Of a stretch of DNA of 64,000 nt, positions 9,803-20,100 are shown in pieces; the first letter of the stretch is position 1, and each line of letters opens with the position of its first letter. This DNA is from JAQUTK01 sp963677415 (GTDB lineage: Bacteria; Bacteroidota; Bacteroidia; Bacteroidales; JAQUTK01): the NCBI GenBank assembly GCA_963677415.2, contig CAXXFJ010000002.1, positions 134,297 through 198,296 on the forward strand. The letters are read 5' to 3'. Below the pieces are notes generated by a model, which was not told the origin of the DNA, made no database searches, and saw only the letters and a program-made list of their open reading frames with translations. Made by a program: the position numbers and the translations under genes.

Positions 9803-11890
9803 TTACAAATCTGCGCTCTGTAATATCACATAATACTGAGTCATCCCCTTGAATAATCTGAAATCATACTGCAACGATTTCAGATTACGCCCCAGTTTCT
9901 GAATCATCTTCTTACTCACATTGACCCCTGTTTGGACCCGAATATACGCGGCTAACTGAGCAGCGGAAAGATGTACACCCTTCTCACCTTCCTCCGGTTT
10001 GCGATAATACTCATAAAAGAGTTCCATGTCCGCATCCGTTTGCATAAATGGCAAGTTATGATCCTGCAAACGCTTGCAATCTTCCCGGTCAAAGTAATGC
10101 CGGGTACCCTCCATAATCAGCGTCCATGCCTGCGCGTACAATTGAGGGTAATCCATCTGAAAATCACAATTGATCGGTCCGGTGACCTCGTTGCATAAAA
10201 ACCTTCTGCTTCCCGTATAATCGCTGAGAATACCCGGGTGATTGGTAGTACCCACAAACGAAGCATGTCGTGGCTGATTGTGTGAAGGCCGATCAAGAGA
10301 GGTCCGGATATTAACATTCCAAGCAGTCACCATCTCCTTTGAAGCATCCTGATCGGCACGATCCACCGTGTCCCACTCGTCAATATTCAGGATGGCAGAC
10401 GTACTCATCTTCATCCGGGTCTGATTTTTACTACTGATCGACACATTGGCGTCATAATATTGTTTTCGCCAGTGCGGAGGTAATAGAAGAGCCGTCCACG
10501 TTGTTTTCCCCTGCCCCTGTTCGCCACCCATCAACATCAGTACCACATGGTTGACCACCTGATCATTGACCAGAGAAAGGACATAAGCAAGAAACCACTT
10601 TCGAAAACCCCATGCAAAAAACGCAGGATCACTTGTTGGCACCGTCGCCGCCATATCCGCGATATAATCATGCCGGTTCCACGTAACGCCACTGAAAATA
10701 TATTCTTTAAATGGATTATATTCCGGAGTCATCTCCGAATTGATCATCGCCTTCACATCATTCAACGTACAGGCTATTCCACTTTTATGGGCACGGATAT
10801 AGATGCTGTTTAATTGCTGTTCCCTCATCTGATCCCAAAGATAATTACCCTGTTCGGCATACCTAAACTCCATTTCATTCAATATCACATTGCGTCTCAA
10901 TTTGAAGCCCTGTTTGATAAACTGTTCGAGTTTGAACGTATCTTTTTCCAGTTTGGAGATACCATCACACTGTCCAAAAGACTTCTCACTCTCTATATAA
11001 CTCAAACGAAAAGAGCGGAATAAGTCCTCTTTGGTATACTGCGAGGTAACACATCTCATGAGGGACATCTTAAACGCCTCTCCTTCCGGAATACCCGAGC
11101 AACAGCAAAAATACCCCAACGCATAGACAAACTCAAAACGTTGATTCTCTTCAAACGATTCTTTGCCGAGAGCATTCAGCCATGCCCTGTCAAACGCCCG
11201 CTTCACTTCCACATCCCTCTCCTCGCCAAACGGTAAGAGAGCAAAAGTAACCGGTTCTCCCTTCGCGTCACGAATTACCCGGGCGGGTTTGCATACATAA
11301 TCCTGCTTTGTCACCACCAGAAAGAGCTCCGATTCCGGATTAAAATACAACTCAGGATCGCAAGTTGCCTCCGTCAATTGCGCCAAAAGATTCTGATTTT
11401 TTTTGAGCGTCATCCCGAGATGTTGCTCATAATACAAGCGTACCATCACCGATGCGCGATCCTGAAACTCGGCCGCCTCCGAAGAAGTCTCCGACACCCT
11501 TCCATCGGGTTTCGACACACGCACAAGAATCACGACATATCTCCCATCCAGACTCACAAAAGCAGCCATTGTGTTGGGTTCACCCATAGCCTTCTCCCGG
11601 ATCAGCACAGCCTCTTCCAAATCAGCCACCGGCACCCGAATCCCAACAACCCCATTCGTAGCCTCCAAATTGGTCTTCACCCGCCCCCCTATAAAAGTAG
11701 CAGCGAAGGTAAAATAAAGAAGATCTTTTTCCGACGGCTCCTCCCCCGGTATCAATTTTCGCCGTACACGTGCAGTGATCTCTGCATACTTCAAACTTTT
11801 AAAATCAGTCAGCACCTTTTCCAAAGTCTGATTACAGACAAAGGCTAACCGCTTACGGGAAGGGCCACCATACACAGAGACATTTAACAT
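9803..11890 (-). CDS. VapE/VirE-family primase-helicase-like protein
   Basis: The 695-residue protein has an N-terminal BT4734/VirE_N-like domain (about residues 15-150, starting MLNVSVYGG). A middle PriCT-like segment follows. The C-terminal VapE ATPase has Walker A GGEQGQGKTTW near residue 454, Walker B-like LNIDEWDT near 502, and SFVGTTNHPGILSDYTGSRRF near 550, typical of the superfamily 3-like helicases of phage satellites and integrated elements. Such genes are widespread in Bacteroidales as solitary copies, often near surface-polysaccharide loci. Here it is alone inside a 160-bp inverted repeat with no integrase or transposase. The function in a free-standing setting is unknown; replication initiation of a small element is the natural guess. 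Confidence 0.85.
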   Translation of the reverse strand: MLNVSVYGGPSRKRLAFVCNQTLEKVLTDFKSLKYAEITARVRRKLIPGEEPSEKDLLYFTFAATFIGGRVKTNLEATNGVVGIRVPVADLEEAVLIREKAMGEPNTMAAFVSLDGRYVVILVRVSKPDGRVSETSSEAAEFQDRASVMVRLYYEQHLGMTLKKNQNLLAQLTEATCDPELYFNPESELFLVVTKQDYVCKPARVIRDAKGEPVTFALLPFGEERDVEVKRAFDRAWLNALGKESFEENQRFEFVYALGYFCCCSGIPEGEAFKMSLMRCVTSQYTKEDLFRSFRLSYIESEKSFGQCDGISKLEKDTFKLEQFIKQGFKLRRNVILNEMEFRYAEQGNYLWDQMREQQLNSIYIRAHKSGIACTLNDVKAMINSEMTPEYNPFKEYIFSGVTWNRHDYIADMAATVPTSDPAFFAWGFRKWFLAYVLSLVNDQVVNHVVLMLMGGEQGQGKTTWTALLLPPHWRKQYYDANVSISSKNQTRMKMSTSAILNIDEWDTVDRADQDASKEMVTAWNVNIRTSLDRPSHNQPRHASFVGTTNHPGILSDYTGSRRFLCNEVTGPINCDFQMDYPQLYAQAWTLIMEGTRHYFDREDCKRLQDHNLPFMQTDADMELFYEYYRKPEEGEKGVHLSAAQLAAYIRVQTGVNVSKKMIQKLGRNLKSLQYDFRLFKGMTQYYVILQSADL

Positions 11891-11913
11891 GGTAAAAGGA
11901 TTTTAGATGAAAC

Positions 11914-11939
11914 AAAAAAAGCAGGCTCACCGAGCCTGC
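11914..11939 (-). terminator. Minus-strand terminator or attenuator in front of the VapE-like gene
   Basis: Read on the minus strand, gcaggct-cggtg-agcctgc is followed directly by seven T residues: a compact intrinsic terminator. It lies about 280 bases after the methyltransferase stop and only about 24 bases before the VapE-like start codon, leaving almost no room for a promoter between. It either insulates the gene or works as an attenuator in its leader. Confidence 0.75.
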
Positions 11940-12059
11940 CCTATCAGTATTTCCGATTCTCAAAGGTACACAAACGAGCACTCACATACAAGCATAGAGT
12001 ATACTATTAATGCGTCAGAAAATAAGAATGTAATCAAAATGTATTGAAAATGCTCTTTG

Positions 12060-12219
12060 AGCAAATAAAACGGGAAGCAAATATCGGAGATTAATGTCGT
12101 TTTTTGGTAAATGAGGTGCTCTACAAGCGTTAGAATGGCACATTGGGGTGGAGGGGTGTAGATAAATACTACTTTTTTACTCATTCCTAAATCGAAATTC
12201 AAAAAAACAACAGGATTTC
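12060..12219 (-). repeat. Right arm of the 160-bp inverted repeat
   Basis: The reverse complement of 9588-9747, with six mismatches. Its outer edge ends one base before the stop codon of the methyltransferase gene (12221). The arms point inward towards the VapE-like gene. No direct target-site duplication is obvious outside the two arms; the outer flanks share only a short AG-rich stretch. Confidence 0.92.
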
Positions 12220-12220
12220 G

Positions 12221-13030
12221 CTATTTCTCTTCCAGTTCTGAAATCAGGTCTTTACTTTTATCTTTATACACCTCCATGTACTCACTTAAATCCATCGGTT
12301 GCCGGTGGTTCATCTTATTACTTATCTTTTCTTTGATAAGATAACACCCAGCCTTGATCGTATGGATCACTTCGTCTTTAAAACTTCGCGGAGGAAATAA
12401 TTTTGTCACCATCTCCCTGTTCCATTTCTTAAGAAAGAACGAACTATAATAAGGATCATCCGGATTCACTATGAAATCAATATCGTCTTTCCATTCATAC
12501 CTTGTAAACATGATATCCCCCTCTGTAAATCCAAGCATCTTAAAAGGTAAAGATTGATAAGGAAGATAGTTTAGAAATAATTCCCCGTAATTATTGAAGT
12601 AATTGCCGGGCATCCTGGCTTTCTCAAACAAAACAAGTTTATCATCAATATCCAGTATGATCCACTTATGAGACTCTTTCGGAAAAAGAAACTCACCGAG
12701 CAGACTAGGAGTTTCGATATATCCCCTCTTTGCAACGCGGGTCACTTCACGAATAAACTTTTCGGGATGGTCCGCATGTTCAAGTACCTGATTACAGATC
12801 ACATAATCAAACTCTTTCTCCTTAAACGGCATATTCTCCCCATCGGCATGAATCAATGTCTGATGCGGATAAATTTTGACATCTCCACAGCGATGATGAT
12901 TGTCATCCAAAAATCGTTCTACAAGGACATGAGATTTAAAAGAGGGATTGTGACCTGAGCCCACTTCAAGCACCCGATCTCCTTTCATGATTTGCAGATC
13001 ATCTCTGTCGCGCGGTTTTCCTGTTCTCAT
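12221..13030 (-). CDS. Class I SAM-dependent methyltransferase
   Basis: This 269-residue protein carries SAM-binding motif I (VLEVGSGHNP, about residues 19-28), an acidic residue after strand 2, HADGENMPF, and the post-motif VICNQVLEHADHPEKF of Methyltransf_11 proteins. The C-terminal half is specific and unassigned. The small-molecule or glycan substrate is unknown. Closeness to the glycosyltransferase cluster suggests a sugar or lipid-linked glycan, but this is inference. It is transcribed away from the CotH genes. Its downstream side abuts the inverted repeat. Confidence 0.8.
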   Translation of the reverse strand: MRTGKPRDRDDLQIMKGDRVLEVGSGHNPSFKSHVLVERFLDDNHHRCGDVKIYPHQTLIHADGENMPFKEKEFDYVICNQVLEHADHPEKFIREVTRVAKRGYIETPSLLGEFLFPKESHKWIILDIDDKLVLFEKARMPGNYFNNYGELFLNYLPYQSLPFKMLGFTEGDIMFTRYEWKDDIDFIVNPDDPYYSSFFLKKWNREMVTKLFPPRSFKDEVIHTIKAGCYLIKEKISNKMNHRQPMDLSEYMEVYKDKSKDLISELEEK

Positions 13031-13177
13031 TATATCTTACTGGTATTGAATTCTATTCACACATCACTTTTGAAAGATAAATATAGTAATCAGATTGTAA
13101 CACACAAAGTCGGAGCAAAAATAAGAAAAGATTTGAATACATTGTCATGATTTCTAGAACATTTACGAATAAAATTC

Positions 13178-13185
13178 TATCTTTG
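13178..13185 (+). promoter_or_regulatory. Candidate -7 box for the CotH gene pair
   Basis: TATCTTTG fits TAnnTTTG and lies 27 bases before the ATG at 13212. No clear TTG sits 19-21 bases upstream, so this is a half match. Confidence 0.35.
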
Positions 13186-13211
13186 TATTCTGATTCTATA
13201 GTCTAAAATAT

Positions 13212-16200
13212 ATGAAACAAACAATTATCCATTACTCCTTTTATAAGAGAAAGCATTTTTCTTTCTTTATCATATTCTCTTTGTTGATCTCATGTGTATC
13301 GTTATCCATGAAAGCCCAGTCAGTTTTTATCAATGAAATATCAATCTGCAATATTTCCCATGAACTTGACCCGAACTATGATTACAGCGGTTGGATTGAA
13401 CTTTATAATGCTTCAGATATAAATGTAGAACTAAAATATTTATATTATTCGGATGAACAGGGAAAACCTCAAAAATACAAACTTAATGCTTTAAGAACTC
13501 TTCCTGCAAAAGGATATGCTTCCATTTGGATGAATGATGAAGTCTCTTTAAACAACGGTTTTTTTTTTGGATACTGACCCTGATGGTGGATATTTATCTA
13601 TTGCCGATGCAAATGGCACTATTTTAGACGAGCTCTCTTACCCGAAACAACACACGGATGTATCTTGGGGAAGAACCTCGGACGGTGGAAGCGCCTTCGG
13701 CTATTTTATAAAGTCCACACATGATCGTTCAAATAACGGGAGTACAACTGCATCGACAGTAGTGGCAGAGCCTACTTTCTCTCTCAAAGGAGGTTTTTAT
13801 TCCGATCCTGTAACTGTATCTATTTATTGCAAAACGGAAGAAGCAAAAATTTATTATACACTTGATGGCTCCGATCCCACTCCTCTTAAGAGTTTGTACA
13901 CAGGGACTCCTATCCAAATAGATTTCTCCAGACCTTTGAGGGCAAAAGCTTTCGCTGAAGGATACCTGAATGGTACTATTGCGACAGCAACATATATGAT
14001 TAATGAACGTATTCCTGATCTTCCTGTTTTCTTTCTCACAACCGACAGTGTCAATTTATATAATGATACTATTGGGATTTACTGCGTGGGTACGAATGGA
14101 ATATATGTACCGGGATCTTCAGATATAGCAAATTTTGCTCGTGATTGGGCACGTCCAGCTCATTTGGAATTTCTAGACAAGAACAAGTCTAATTATTTAG
14201 ATCAAGCTATTGGGATCGCAATAAGCGGGAATGCTACACGAAGATTTGATCAGAAATCTCTCAAAATTAACTCAGGAAAGAAATATGGAAAGAGCCGATT
14301 TGATTATCCGTTATTTTCTGAAAGAGAAGGATGCCGGATTAAGAGTTTCTTACTTAGAAATGGTGGACAGAATAATGGACCTGGCTTTATCAAAGATGGG
14401 CTCCTGGAATCAATGACAGACGTAATAAAAGAAGACCATCAAGCTTATGAGACTTCCGTAGTTTACATCAATGGTAAATATTGGGGGATGCTTAATATTC
14501 GTGAACGGAATAATAAAGACTACATCTATTCCAATTATGGATATTCGGATACAGATATAGATATAATCGAAAATGTCTGGGCTGAGAAATTGGAATGTGG
14601 TGACATGAATGCTTACAATTCTATGAAAGACTTAATATCAAATGGAGATTTGGCAAATAATGCTGTTTATGAACAAATCAAGCAAATTATAGATGTCGAA
14701 AGTTATATATATTATATGGCAACAGAAATTTTTCTTCTCAATATCGACTGGCCAACAAATAATCAGAAATTATTTAGGAACAGGAATAATGGAAAGTTTC
14801 GTTGGATTTTACAAGATTTGGATAAAAGTTTTAATAATAACAACGGCAATAAGTTAAAAGAACTTATCGATAGTAAATCCACTGCATTCCCCGTAAAGAT
14901 GATAACATATCTTGTTAAAAATCAACTATTTAAAGAACAATACATAAACTCTCAGTGCTTGGTAGCAGGCTCTGTGTACAATCCATCAAGAGCAAAACTC
15001 AAAGTGGATAGTATTCAATCAAAATTAGATTCAGAGTGGCAGTATCATGCCGAAAGATGGGGATTCACCAATGCATCCAAGAATCTGTTTCATTCTGCAA
15101 ATGAAGAATACAAACTTAGATTTAAAGATTTACAAACAGCAATCTACAATAGTCTATCAGAAAACTTCAATCTCAATAAACCTTTAGTTCTGCATATTAC
15201 ATCTAATGAACCCTCAGCCAAACTCACGTTCAATGGGTTGGATATTCCTATTCTTCCGTACGATGGAAAATATTTTAAAGATAAAGAATTAATACTTACT
15301 GCACCAGCTTACGTCAATGGAAAGAAGTTCCAATTCTGGAACATATTAAAAGATGGAGTACTGAGTGAAAAGAATTCTTTATCACTCACATTGTCTTTAA
15401 AGGATTCTATTACAACGATTAATGCCATTTATGATCTTGCAGATTCTGTACGCCGCGGAGGATTGTATATCAATGAAGTCAGTGCCTCAAATGCTATATA
15501 TGTAGACAATTTCTTTAAATATGAAGATTGGATTGAGATCTATAACGCCTCAGATACTTCTTTAAACCTTGCTGGATACTTTATCTCTAACGATAGTAAA
15601 GATCTTGAGTTATTCCAATTTCATAACACAGATAGTTTAGCGACATCAATTCCAGCGAGAGGATACAAAATTATCTGGTGCAGTAAGGAATTGCAACGAG
15701 GAGTTATGCATACAAGGTTTAAACTGGCTAAGGAAGGTGGATCGCTATTCCTTTCCAAAAAGAATAAAATGGGAGTTGTTGAAATCGTTGATTCTTTAAC
15801 ATATTTCCCCCACTCCGATGACTCTTCTTTCGGTCGCTACCCCGACGGGGATGCAAATATGTATCTATTCGAAAACCCGACTTTCAAAGCAACAAATATT
15901 GCCACGTCCTATAATACTTTAATATACAACCAGAATTTCTCTCTTATTTATGGTCTTGGAGGTCTGACACCTCCTGTTGCCTCCAATATGCTGATTAATG
16001 GTGGAAGTAAGAAAACGGCAGACTCATTGGTCACCATCTCATTTCTAGCCGATGAATCAGCTTTCATGTATCGACTAAGTGAGTCACCGACTTTTGATAA
16101 TTCTCCCTGGAAATTATTAGAAACTAAAACCATGTTTCATCTATCTCCTGGTTTTGGAACTAAAACAATTTACCTGCAGTTAAAGAATGCACGTTATCTA

Positions 16201-17091
16201 TCTGATGTGATATCTTCTCAGGTCGAATACTATTATAAATACTTCAAAGTAGTAGTAGGATTTAGTGGGAGTAGTACTAAAAATGTGACAGAAGTTGTGA
16301 ATGAAGAGGTTCTCAACAATACTGCATTAAGTTTAAAAGATACATATTCTGCATTACAACTATACAATGTCTGGGGAGAACCTGCATTTAAACTTGCTAA
16401 GAAATTATCTGAGATCTCCAGTGTAATGACCAAATATGAAATATCAGAAGATGTTTTCCGTACATCAACAGGATACGATCCGATATTTTCCGGGAATCTT
16501 GGAGTATATCCGGACAGGTATTACTCACGAGCGTATTTCTTTGGTTCCAATACGGCTCTATCCACAGAATCACGTAGACTGATTGCTGGTTTTTTGGATG
16601 TACCAAATGGAACATATGACATTCGTATTCTCTCTTCTCAAAGAAAAGAAACACCAGCCTCGGACTACCAATCATACCGCTATCAGGTAAATAACTCTGA
16701 TATCTTTATTCCCGATTCAGACATATTCTATAACAACCAGAAGACTTTCATTGAGTTTAAGAATATTACAGTTGATGACAATACATTGTTAGTTTGTTCG
16801 TGGAGAGAGCCATTCGGAGTAATGACAGGATACTATGCTCCAATAAATCTTATTGAAATTAGTGAGTCTGGTATCACTAATACGGATCGTATGAGAAATA
16901 ATAGCGAAAGTATCTACATATACTCTGGAATCGGCAAAGTTATAATTGAAAAGTCAGACTTACTTCCCTTTACTGTTTATAGCGTAGATGGAATGAGTAT
17001 AAAGCACGTCACTCCTGAAAGCGAAAGAACCGAAGTTAACTTACCACCAGGTGTTTATATTATTATGGGAAGAAAAGCTGTTGTCTTTTAA
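13212..17091 (+). pseudogene. Lamin-tail/CotH surface protein 1, frame interrupted at a T10 tract
   Basis: Two frames (13212-13577 and 13567-17091) together match the intact paralogue downstream almost end to end. Order: signal peptide (ends MKAQ), first lamin-tail domain (SVFINEISICNIS...WIELYNAS), chitobiase-C-type domain (IYYTLDGSDPTP), CotH-type kinase domain (SGNATRRFDQKSLKI, YWGMLNIRERNNKDY, WILQDLDKSF), second lamin-tail domain (GGLYINEVSASNA...WIEIYNASD) and a T9SS-like tail. The break is in a run of ten T at 13559-13568; nine would restore NNGFFLDTDPDGG. This could be slipped-strand phase variation, a fixed mutation or an indel error. CotH kinases phosphorylate secreted proteins; the substrate here is unknown. 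Confidence 0.8.
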
Positions 17092-17104
17092 TGAAAAAGC
17101 CTAT

Positions 17105-20100
17105 ATGAGAAAATATTTTATTTTTAGTTCATTGATTATTTTCATTCAGGTATTGAGCAGCTCATTAACAAAAGCTCAATCAGTTTTTATCAATGAAATT
17201 TCAATCTGCAATATATCTCATGAACTAGATCCGAACTACAATTACAGCAGTTGGATTGAACTCTACAATGCTTCTGAAAATGATATAGAATTGAGCAAAC
17301 TCTACTATTCTGATGAAATAGGGAAAATCACAAAATACACATTAACTCAAACAAGAATTCTTCCAGCAAAAAAACATGCTATTATCTGGCTCAATGATGA
17401 AGTATCAAATACTGAAGGGCTTTTTCTGGATACAGATCCGGATGGAGGTTACTTATCTGTAGCCGATGAAAACGGAGTTATTCTTGATGCTATTACCTAT
17501 CCGATACAACACACGAATGTTTCCTGGGGTAGAAAAAGTGATGGAGGGGAAAGTTTTGGTTATTTCATTCAATCTTCTCATGGGTATTCGAACAATGGGA
17601 GTATAACAGCATCAACAGTTGTGGCCGAACCAACGTTTTCTCGCAAAGGAGGATTTTATCCGGCGCCCGTTTCTGTCACTATTTCATGCAAAACTGAAGA
17701 TGCAAAAATATACTATACTTTAGATGGCTCCTATCCTACTCCTCAGAAAAATCTGTATACTGGAACTCCTATTCAGATAGATTCGTCCACTCCTTTGAGA
17801 GCGAAAGCCTTTACTGATAGTTTTCTTGAAGGTAGAATAGCTACTGCAACTTATATAATTAACGAACGTGTACCTGATCTCCCGGTAATTTTTCTGACCA
17901 CCGATACTGTAAATCTATACAATGATACGATTGGCATTTATTGTGTCGGTACAAATGGAGTTTCCGGTAATATTGGTTCATCACCGGCAAACTACCACCG
18001 GGACTGGACCCGGCCGGGACACATTGAATATTTAGATACTAATAAAGAACTACAAATTTCGCAAGCTTGCGGCTTGGCTATTGGTGGTAATGCAACAAGA
18101 AAATATGATCAAAAATCTCTTATGATCAAAGCAAGCAAGAAATATGGGAATAGCCGCTTGGAATATCAGTTCTTTCCCAATAAAAGTGGACGCAGATACA
18201 AATCTATTGAACTAAGGAATGGAGGTCAAAATTATAAGTCCGGTGCATTCCAGGATTGGTTTATGCAATCACAAGCCGGTATATTGGGTTTAGACTATCA
18301 ATCCTCTCAATCGTCTGTAATATACATGAATGGAGAATACTGGGGAATGCTCAATATACGGGAACGCCACAATAAAGATTACGTCTATTCGAATTATGGT
18401 TGGGATGATACTGAGATTGATGTCATTGACATTTATGCAAAAGCATATGCGAAGAGTGGTAATTTTCTCGCATATAACCGAATGAATGATTTTGTTATCG
18501 ATAATGACTTATATAAATACACCAACTTTGAGAAAGCAAAGAAACTCATGGACATGGATAGTTTTCTAAAATACTTAGCAACAGAAATATATACAGGAAA
18601 CACTGACTGGCCTTACAATAATCAGAAGTTGTTTTGCAATCACATTGATGGTAAGTTTCGTTGGATATTGCAAGATTTGGATGAAGCGTTCTCAAAAGAC
18701 TCAGTCAATAGATTAAAGGACCTAATGGTTAGTACCAACTCTTCCTTCACGCTTAAATTCATACTAAGTCTATTGAAAAATACTAGTTTTCGTGATAACT
18801 ACATTGACATGCAATGCCTTGTTGCAGGTTCTGTCTTTAATGTCTCAAAAGTGGAGAAGAGGTTGGATAGCATCTATGCACAATTGAATAATGAGTGGCA
18901 ATATAATGCGACTAAATGGAATTATTCAGCAAATGGATTACAGAGTAATATCCTATTATTCAAAGAACGTAATAGAATATATCATACTACGACGTTTCTT
19001 AATCTGCAAGAAAACTTCAGTTTGGGAGAACCTCTTCATCTTATTATTAAATCAAACGAGGAGTCTGCACAAATAAAATTTAATTCATTAATTATACCTT
19101 CATTTCCGTACGATGGAATGTATTTCAAAGATAAAAAGTTGATTCTGAAAGCACCGCAATATGTAAATGGGAAAAAGTTTCAATGCTGGAGCATATCAAA
19201 AGATGACGTTTATAGTGAGAAAAAAGATCTATCACTCACCCTCTCTCTAAAAGACTCTCTAACATCTGTTACCGCTGTGTATGATCGATCAGACTCTGTG
19301 CGACGTGGTGGCTTATATATCAATGAAGTGAGTGCTTCGAATGCTATCTTCGTCGACAATCTATATAAATACGAAGATTGGATTGAGATCTATAATGCTT
19401 CAGATACTTCCATAAATCTTGCAGGGTACTATCTCTCTAACGATAGTAAAGACCTTGAATTGTTCCAATTCAAAAACACAGATAGTTTGGAAACTACAAT
19501 TCAAGCTCGTGAGTATGGTATTATCTGGTGCAGTAAGGAGATGCAACGTGGAGTCATGCATGCCAAATTTAAACTGGCAAAGGAGGGTGGATCAATCTTT
19601 CTTTGCAAAAAAAACACGATGGGAATCACTGAAATAATTGATTCTTTGACCTATATTCCCCATTCCGATGACGCATCCTTCGGGCGTTACCCAGACGGAG
19701 ATTCTGCAATGCATCTGTTTGAGATTCCGACTTTCAATGCTACAAATAGCGCTACTTCATACAATACATTCATATACAACCAAAACTACAATCTAATCTA
19801 TGGATTTGAAGGTATCACGCCTCCGACTTTATCCAATATGCTTATTAATAATGGCGAACAAAAAACAGCAGAATCAGTTGTTTCCATCAGTTTCCAGACA
19901 AACAATTCTGCAGTTTACTACCGTATTAGTGAATCATCGGAGTTCTTGAATGCTTCATGGAAACCGATTGAGCCTGAAATAACATTCCGGCTTTCTTCGG
20001 AATTTGGGAAGAAGACTGTATATCTTCAACTGAGAAATGCTCTATATCAGTCAGATATAATTTCTGAAGATATTGAGTTCTTTAAGAAGTATTATAAAGT

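Noticed and set aside
9569..9852. Small open frames across the left inverted-repeat arm, with a similar one in the right arm (11960-12202)
   Set aside because: The shared peptide looked conserved at first, but all six differences between arms change the amino acid and the frames diverge at the arm end. Duplication of non-coding DNA explains it better.
11378..11848. 156-residue plus-strand open frame
   Set aside because: Antisense to the N-terminal half of the VapE-like gene, with His/Pro/Ser-rich low-quality translation and no start context.
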